Assembly: GCA_035640475.1 (NCBI GenBank)
Contig: DASQWC010000056.1
Coordinates: 1-9,826 of the forward strand
DNA: 9,826 bases
Origin: DASQWC01 sp035640475
GTDB taxonomy: Bacteria; Actinomycetota; JAICYB01
Direction: 5' to 3'
Shown: positions 5,747-9,826 of the stretch, in pieces
Layout of the letters: each line of letters opens with the position of its first letter
Numbering within the stretch: position 1 is the stretch's first letter
Notes under the pieces: generated by a model
What the model was told of the DNA's origin: nothing
What the model saw: only the letters and a program-made list of their open reading frames with translations
Database searches by the model: none
Position numbers and translations under genes: made by a program

Positions 5747-6480
5747 CCGCCGGGGCCTCCGCGCCCGGGAGTGCGGGGGGGTCCCCCGCACAAGACGAGC
5801 GGGAAGCCAAGACCGTCGAGCTCATCGCGACTGTTTCCCATGAGATCCGCTCGCCGCTGACGACGATCAAAGGCTTCACGAAGACGCTCATCGACAGATG
5901 GGACCGTCTATCCGATGACACGAAGCGAGAGATGCTGCTGGCGATCAACGCCGACGCCGACCGGGTGACGCGGTTGCTCACCGAGCTTCTGGACGTCTCT
6001 CGGCTCGAAGCCGGTAGGCTGACGCTCCACCGGCGGCCGGTAGACCTTCGCGAGCTGGCCGGCGAGACGGTGGACGATTTGGCGGAACGCAGTGCACGGC
6101 ATGTTGTCCGGCTGGTTCCGGGAGACCCGGTCGGCGTTCAGGGCGATCCGGACAAGCTTCGTCAGGTCGTCACGAACTTCATCGAGAACGCGCTGAAGTA
6201 CACGGACGAAGGAACGGTGACGGTGACCTGCAGCATGCAAGGAGAGTGGGGAAAGGTCGCCGTCGCCGATGAGGGGCCCGGGATCCCCACGGCTCGGCAA
6301 GCTGTGCTCTTCGAGAAGTTCTCGCGACACGACGTTCCCGGCGCACCGTCGGGTACGGGCCTCGGACTCTACATCTGCAAGGGACTGATCGAGGCGCACG
6401 GCGGCCGGATCGGTGTCAGCTCGGGCGACGGCTCCGGTTCGACGTTCTGGTTCGAGGTTCCGGCCGTGGAGCTGCCGTGA
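5743..6480 (+). CDS. Soluble sensor-less histidine kinase
   Basis: This is a two-component histidine kinase reduced to its catalytic core. The HisKA dimerisation/phosphoacceptor domain reads ATVSHEIRSPLTTIKGF, with the phosphorylated H33. The ATPase domain has the N box (N149 in FIENALKYT), G1 (DEGPGI, D176-I181), F box (LFEKFSRH) and G2 (GTGLGLYI, 204-211), so it should be active. The 245-residue product has no membrane segment, PAS or HAMP domain; a Gly/Ala/Ser/Pro-rich stretch precedes the HisKA domain, so it is probably cytosolic. The start is GTG 5743, overlapping the bL20 stop as GTGA; no other usual start codon occurs in frame before the H box. Its own stop overlaps the pheS start in the same way. 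No response regulator is present, so it is an orphan here. A kinase before pheS also occurs in Streptomyces as I recall, which argues for a conserved but unexplained link to translation. Confidence 0.88.
   Translation: MTAGASAPGSAGGSPAQDEREAKTVELIATVSHEIRSPLTTIKGFTKTLIDRWDRLSDDTKREMLLAINADADRVTRLLTELLDVSRLEAGRLTLHRRPVDLRELAGETVDDLAERSARHVVRLVPGDPVGVQGDPDKLRQVVTNFIENALKYTDEGTVTVTCSMQGEWGKVAVADEGPGIPTARQAVLFEKFSRHDVPGAPSGTGLGLYICKGLIEAHGGRIGVSSGDGSGSTFWFEVPAVELP
5771..5791 (+). promoter_or_regulatory. 9-bp GC hairpin inside the kinase start region
   Basis: GTGCGGGGG (5771-5779) and CCCCCGCAC (5783-5791) form a perfect 9-bp stem with the tight loop GGT, 25 bases after the bL20 stop. The seven-G run is out of character with surrounding coding sequence and encodes a low-complexity linker (GSAGGSPAQ). 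No T-run follows. It could pause or end transcription, protect the 3' end of the ribosomal message, or limit kinase translation relative to bL20; these roles are inference. Confidence 0.6.
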
Positions 6481-7535
6481 GCGATCTCGAGCGCGAGCTC
6501 GAGCGACTCGGCGACGAAGCGCGCGCGGCGGTCGACGCGGCTGCGTCGCCCGACGAGCTTCAGGATGCCGACGTCCGCTTCCTCGGACGACGCTCGCGCC
6601 TCACTGAGATTCTCCGCAACGTTCGCAACCTCTCCGAGAAGCAGAAGCGCATCATCGGACCGGCCGGCAACAAGCTTCGCGAGGAGCTGACCTCGCTCGT
6701 CGAGCAGCGCCGTGCTGCGCTCGAGCGAGCCGCGGAGGACGAGCTCCTTCGCACCGATCGTGTCGACGTCACGATGCCTGGCCGTGCTCCCGCGCGTGGA
6801 GCGCCGAATCCGCTGACCGAGGTCATCAAGCGGATCGAGGACGCCTTCATCGGGATCGGCTACACGATCGCCGAAGGACCGGAGGCGGATACCGACTGGA
6901 ACAACTTCCAGGCCCTCAATATCCCGGTCGATCACCCCGCACGGTCCCTCATGGACACGTTTTACCTGGAGAGCCCGCGGGGCGGAGAGACGGCGCTATT
7001 GCGGACACATACCTCACCTGTGCAAGTGCGCGTCATGCAGTCACAGGCGCCGCCGATCTACATCATCTGTCCGGGCCGCGCATTCCGGCGGGACGAGGCC
7101 GACCCGACGCACTCACCGGTGTTCCATCAGGTCGAAGGCTTGGCCGTGGACGAAGGTCTTACATTCGCGCATTTGCGCGCGACGCTCGAGGTGTTCGCGC
7201 AGGCCGCTTACGGTCCCGAGACGAAGGTGCGCCTCGTGCCGTCCTTCTATCCGTTCACGGAGCCTTCGGCGGAGCTCGAGGTGACGTGTCCCGTCTGCAA
7301 GGGTTCGGGATGCAATCAGTGCTCGCTCGGGTGGCACGGCGTGGGCGGCTGCGGCATGGTCGACCCAAACGTCTTCGAATTCGTCGGCATCGACCCCGAG
7401 CGCTACACCGGGTTTGCGTTCGGAATGGGAGTCGAGAAGATTCCGATGAGCCGCCACGGCATCGAGGACATTCGCATCTTCCTCGAAGGCGACCTTCGCT
7501 TTCTCGAACAGTTCCGCGGGCTCCCGGTGCGCTGA
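6477..7535 (+). CDS. pheS: Phenylalanyl-tRNA synthetase alpha subunit
   Basis: PheS is the catalytic class II subunit of the alpha2-beta2 enzyme that charges tRNA-Phe. The 352-residue product has the N-terminal coiled-coil arm that contacts tRNA (DLERELERLGDEARAAVDAA onward) and DVRFLGRRSRLTEILRNV. The catalytic core follows with RTHTSPVQVRVM and motif 2 around FRRDEADPTHSPVFHQVEG (203-221). Four cysteines, C271, C274, C279 and C282 (C-x2-C-x4-C-x2-C), suggest a zinc knuckle as in many bacterial PheS. Motif 3 reads GFAFGMGVEK (312-321), with Lys at 321 where class II synthetases nearly always have Arg contacting ATP. The start is GTG 6477, overlapping the kinase stop (GTGA). The TGA stop overlaps the pheT ATG (TGATG), which suits equal synthesis of both subunits. 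Confidence 0.97.
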   Translation: MSDLERELERLGDEARAAVDAAASPDELQDADVRFLGRRSRLTEILRNVRNLSEKQKRIIGPAGNKLREELTSLVEQRRAALERAAEDELLRTDRVDVTMPGRAPARGAPNPLTEVIKRIEDAFIGIGYTIAEGPEADTDWNNFQALNIPVDHPARSLMDTFYLESPRGGETALLRTHTSPVQVRVMQSQAPPIYIICPGRAFRRDEADPTHSPVFHQVEGLAVDEGLTFAHLRATLEVFAQAAYGPETKVRLVPSFYPFTEPSAELEVTCPVCKGSGCNQCSLGWHGVGGCGMVDPNVFEFVGIDPERYTGFAFGMGVEKIPMSRHGIEDIRIFLEGDLRFLEQFRGLPVR

Positions 7536-9826
7536 TGCGTGTTCCGTTGGCGTGGCTGCGTGAGATCGTCGACTTCGACGTACCGACGCAGGAGCTCGCA
7601 AGCCGCCTCTCGATGACGGGGACGGCCGTCGACAAGATCGATCGCTTCGCTGCAGGGATTTCCGGAGTCGTCGTCGGGCGCGTGCTCGACGTCGCCGATG
7701 TGCCGGAGTCGGACAAGCTGTGCGTCGCACAGGTCGATGTCGGCCGCAAGAGCGTCCAGGTCGTCGCCGGCGCAAAGAACTTCCGCAAGGACGATCTCGT
7801 GCCCGTCGCACTTCCGGGCGCCCAGGTCACGACGCTCGACGAGCCGGTCGGTACTCGAAGGATGGTCGGCGGGCGTTACGAGTCGCAGGGCATGCTCTGC
7901 TCGGCCCGGGAGCTCGGCGTCGCGGACGAACACGAAGGGATTCTCGTGCTCGGCGCGTCGGTGCAGGTCGGCGCCGACGTTGCGCATCTGCTCGGGCTCG
8001 ACGACGACGTGCTCGAGCTGGAGATCTATCCCAATCGGCCCGACTTGATGTCGATTGTCGGCGTAGCGCGCGAGGTGGCGCAGCTGCTTGGATCAGAGCT
8101 CCGGCGTCCGGCCGGAGACGTCGTCGAGGAAGGGCCGGACGTCACGGGACTCACGTCCGTGACGATAGAGGACCTCGAAGGCTGTCCCCGATACGACGCG
8201 CGAGTGATCTCCAACGTCACCTTCGGGCCGTCTCCCGCGCTGATCATGGCGCGGCTCACTGCGTGCGGATTCCGTCCGCTCGGCAATTTGGTCGACGCGA
8301 CGAACTATGTGCTCCTGCTGACCGGACAGCCGCTGCATGCGTTCGATCTCGACAAGCTCGCCGAGGAGCGGATCGTCGTCCGCCGCGCACACGACGGCGA
8401 GCACCTCGTCACGCTCGACGGTGAGGAGCGCGAGCTGCGGGCGGACGAGCTGGTCATCGCGGACGCGAAGGACGCACAGGCGCTCGCTGGAATCATGGGC
8501 GGCGGAGCGAGCGAGGTCGGCCCGTCGACGAAGCGCGTCCTGCTCGAGTCTGCGTACTTCGATGCGATCACGATCGCGAGAACGGCGAGACGCCACGGCA
8601 TGCGCACCGAGGCCTCGGCGCGTTTTGAACGGGGGGCGAACCCACACGCTGCCCCGTGGGCGGCGGCCATCGCAGCGGAGCAGATCCGGACGACGGCCGG
8701 TGGCGTAGTCGCCAACGGTGTGATCGACGCCGGCTCCGAGCCGGAGCGGCGTGTTGTCGTCCTTCGGCCCGAGCGCGTCGAGCGGACTCTCGGGACGAGT
8801 GTGCCCGCCCAGGATCGGGATCGCTTCCTCAGCGGTATCGGCTGCGAGATCGGTACGTCGGACGGCGATGTAGCCGTCATCATCCCGGCGTGGCGACCGG
8901 ATCTCGAACGCGAGATCGACCTCATCGAGGAGATTGCGCGTCTGTACGGCTACGAGAACATCCCGATCGAGCGGCGGCCGGGGTACCGCGGCGGACGATC
9001 GTCGCAACAGATCCTGCGCAACCGGGTGCGCGACACGCTGTTGGGGGCCGGGCTGAGCGAGGCGATGCTCTCGACGTTCGTTCCCATCCAGGACGTGGAA
9101 GGCATCGGTTACGACGGCGAGCTCGTTCGTGTGCAGAACCCGATGACCATCGAGCAGCGCCAACTTCGGCCCTCGCTCTTTCCCGGGCTGCTGCGCGCCG
9201 CGCAGCGCAACGTCGCGCGCGGCGTGGGAACCATTCGCCTGTTCGAGATCGGCAAGCTCTTCCGTGGATGGGCGAAGAATGGCGAGCTGCCCGATGAAAC
9301 CGAGCACGTGAGCGTCGTCCTCGCGGGGACGCTCGACCGGCACTGGTCGCTCGAGGGCCGTCCGGCCGACGCGTTCGATGTAAAGGGTGTGCTGGAGCTC
9401 GTTCTCGAAGCGCTCGGCATCCCGGATTGGAGCATCGACTCCGGGGTCGGCATGCCGTTCCACCCCGGACGGAGCGCCAACATCACCGTCGACGGTCGGG
9501 CCGTCGGTAGGTTCGGCGAGCTCCGGCCGTCCGTTGCCCGCGCGTTCGATCTCGAGTCGGCCGTCGCCGGCGGGCTGTCGCTGGAGCCGCTGTACGAGCT
9601 TGCCCCCGAGGAGCTCACCGTTGCGCAACTCCCGAACCAGCCGCCCGTGTTACGCGACATCTCGATGTGGCTTCCCGAAGACGCGTCGGTCGCGGACGTC
9701 CTGCACACGATCGGCGAGGCCGGAGGGGAGCTGCTCGAGCGGGCCGATATGCTCGACGAATATCGAACCGATGGACGGCGGAGCGTTGCGTTCTCGCTGA
9801 CGTTCCGGGCCCCCGACCGCACGCTG
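7535..9826 (+). CDS. pheT: Phenylalanyl-tRNA synthetase beta subunit (3' partial)
   Basis: PheT binds tRNA-Phe and edits mischarged Tyr-tRNA-Phe. The frame is open from ATG 7535 to the window end, 764 codons, and the family usually has about 800, so only the last part of the C-terminal anticodon-binding domain is missing. MRVPLAWLREIVDFD is the standard N-terminus. A tRNA-binding OB fold follows (about 40-150, with SDKLCVAQVDVG and VVAGAKN). The B3/B4 editing region (about 210-370) includes NLVDATNYV, GQPLHAFDLDKL and GIMGGGASEV, and RTEASARFERGANP lies just after. The B5 domain has WRPDLEREIDLIEEIARLYG (453-472). The catalytic-like core contains QNPMTIEQRQLRPSLFPGLL, and the FDX-ACB domain starts near residue 700 and ends here at FRAPDRTL. 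The start overlaps the pheS stop by one base. The frame is intact throughout. Confidence 0.97.
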   Translation, partial: MRVPLAWLREIVDFDVPTQELASRLSMTGTAVDKIDRFAAGISGVVVGRVLDVADVPESDKLCVAQVDVGRKSVQVVAGAKNFRKDDLVPVALPGAQVTTLDEPVGTRRMVGGRYESQGMLCSARELGVADEHEGILVLGASVQVGADVAHLLGLDDDVLELEIYPNRPDLMSIVGVAREVAQLLGSELRRPAGDVVEEGPDVTGLTSVTIEDLEGCPRYDARVISNVTFGPSPALIMARLTACGFRPLGNLVDATNYVLLLTGQPLHAFDLDKLAEERIVVRRAHDGEHLVTLDGEERELRADELVIADAKDAQALAGIMGGGASEVGPSTKRVLLESAYFDAITIARTARRHGMRTEASARFERGANPHAAPWAAAIAAEQIRTTAGGVVANGVIDAGSEPERRVVVLRPERVERTLGTSVPAQDRDRFLSGIGCEIGTSDGDVAVIIPAWRPDLEREIDLIEEIARLYGYENIPIERRPGYRGGRSSQQILRNRVRDTLLGAGLSEAMLSTFVPIQDVEGIGYDGELVRVQNPMTIEQRQLRPSLFPGLLRAAQRNVARGVGTIRLFEIGKLFRGWAKNGELPDETEHVSVVLAGTLDRHWSLEGRPADAFDVKGVLELVLEALGIPDWSIDSGVGMPFHPGRSANITVDGRAVGRFGELRPSVARAFDLESAVAGGLSLEPLYELAPEELTVAQLPNQPPVLRDISMWLPEDASVADVLHTIGEAGGELLERADMLDEYRTDGRRSVAFSLTFRAPDRTL

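Noticed and set aside
8093..9628. 511-codon minus-strand open frame
   Set aside because: It lies wholly opposite pheT, whose frame is intact and clearly recognisable; the antisense product matches nothing I know.

Overview
The window is high-GC, densely packed and entirely plus-strand. It looks like a chromosomal housekeeping segment of an actinobacterium or a close deep-branching relative. This assignment rests on three things: a RibA domain with the RGHEGRGIGL signature that I associate with actinobacterial RibA/RibBA proteins; hisG placed straight after the riboflavin genes; and an infC-rpmI-rplT-kinase-pheS-pheT order that I recall from Streptomyces. I cannot name the genus.

Region 1 (1-4028) is a riboflavin-histidine operon: ribD (5' end cut by the window), riboflavin synthase, bifunctional ribBA, lumazine synthase ribH, then hisG. 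The junctions are 0 nt, 16 nt, a 1-nt overlap and 0 nt, so one polycistronic message is likely. With ribD the set covers GTP and ribulose-5-phosphate to riboflavin, apart from the dephosphorylation step. Any FMN riboswitch would lie upstream, outside the window.

Region 2 (4029-4616) holds two regulatory leaders around a small cold-shock protein gene. Both the cspA leader and the infC leader carry a nearly identical 25-nt hairpin element. The infC leader also contains complementary arms that could form alternative structures.

Region 3 (4617-9826) is a translation operon: infC, rpmI (bL35), rplT (bL20), a soluble sensor-less histidine kinase, pheS and pheT (3' end cut). infC appears to start at AUA (4617), 8 nt after a perfect AGGAGG. 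The kinase overlaps both neighbours by GTGA, so it seems translationally coupled to bL20 and PheS. A 9-bp GC hairpin lies just inside its start.

No mobile elements, CRISPR arrays, rRNA or tRNA genes were seen, and no gene-free stretch exceeds 300 bases. The best candidates for something undescribed are the shared cspA/infC leader element, the infC leader architecture with its AUA start, and the kinase embedded in the translation operon. Several enzymes carry an unusual residue at a normally conserved site: PheS K321, HisG H162 and RibH R58.
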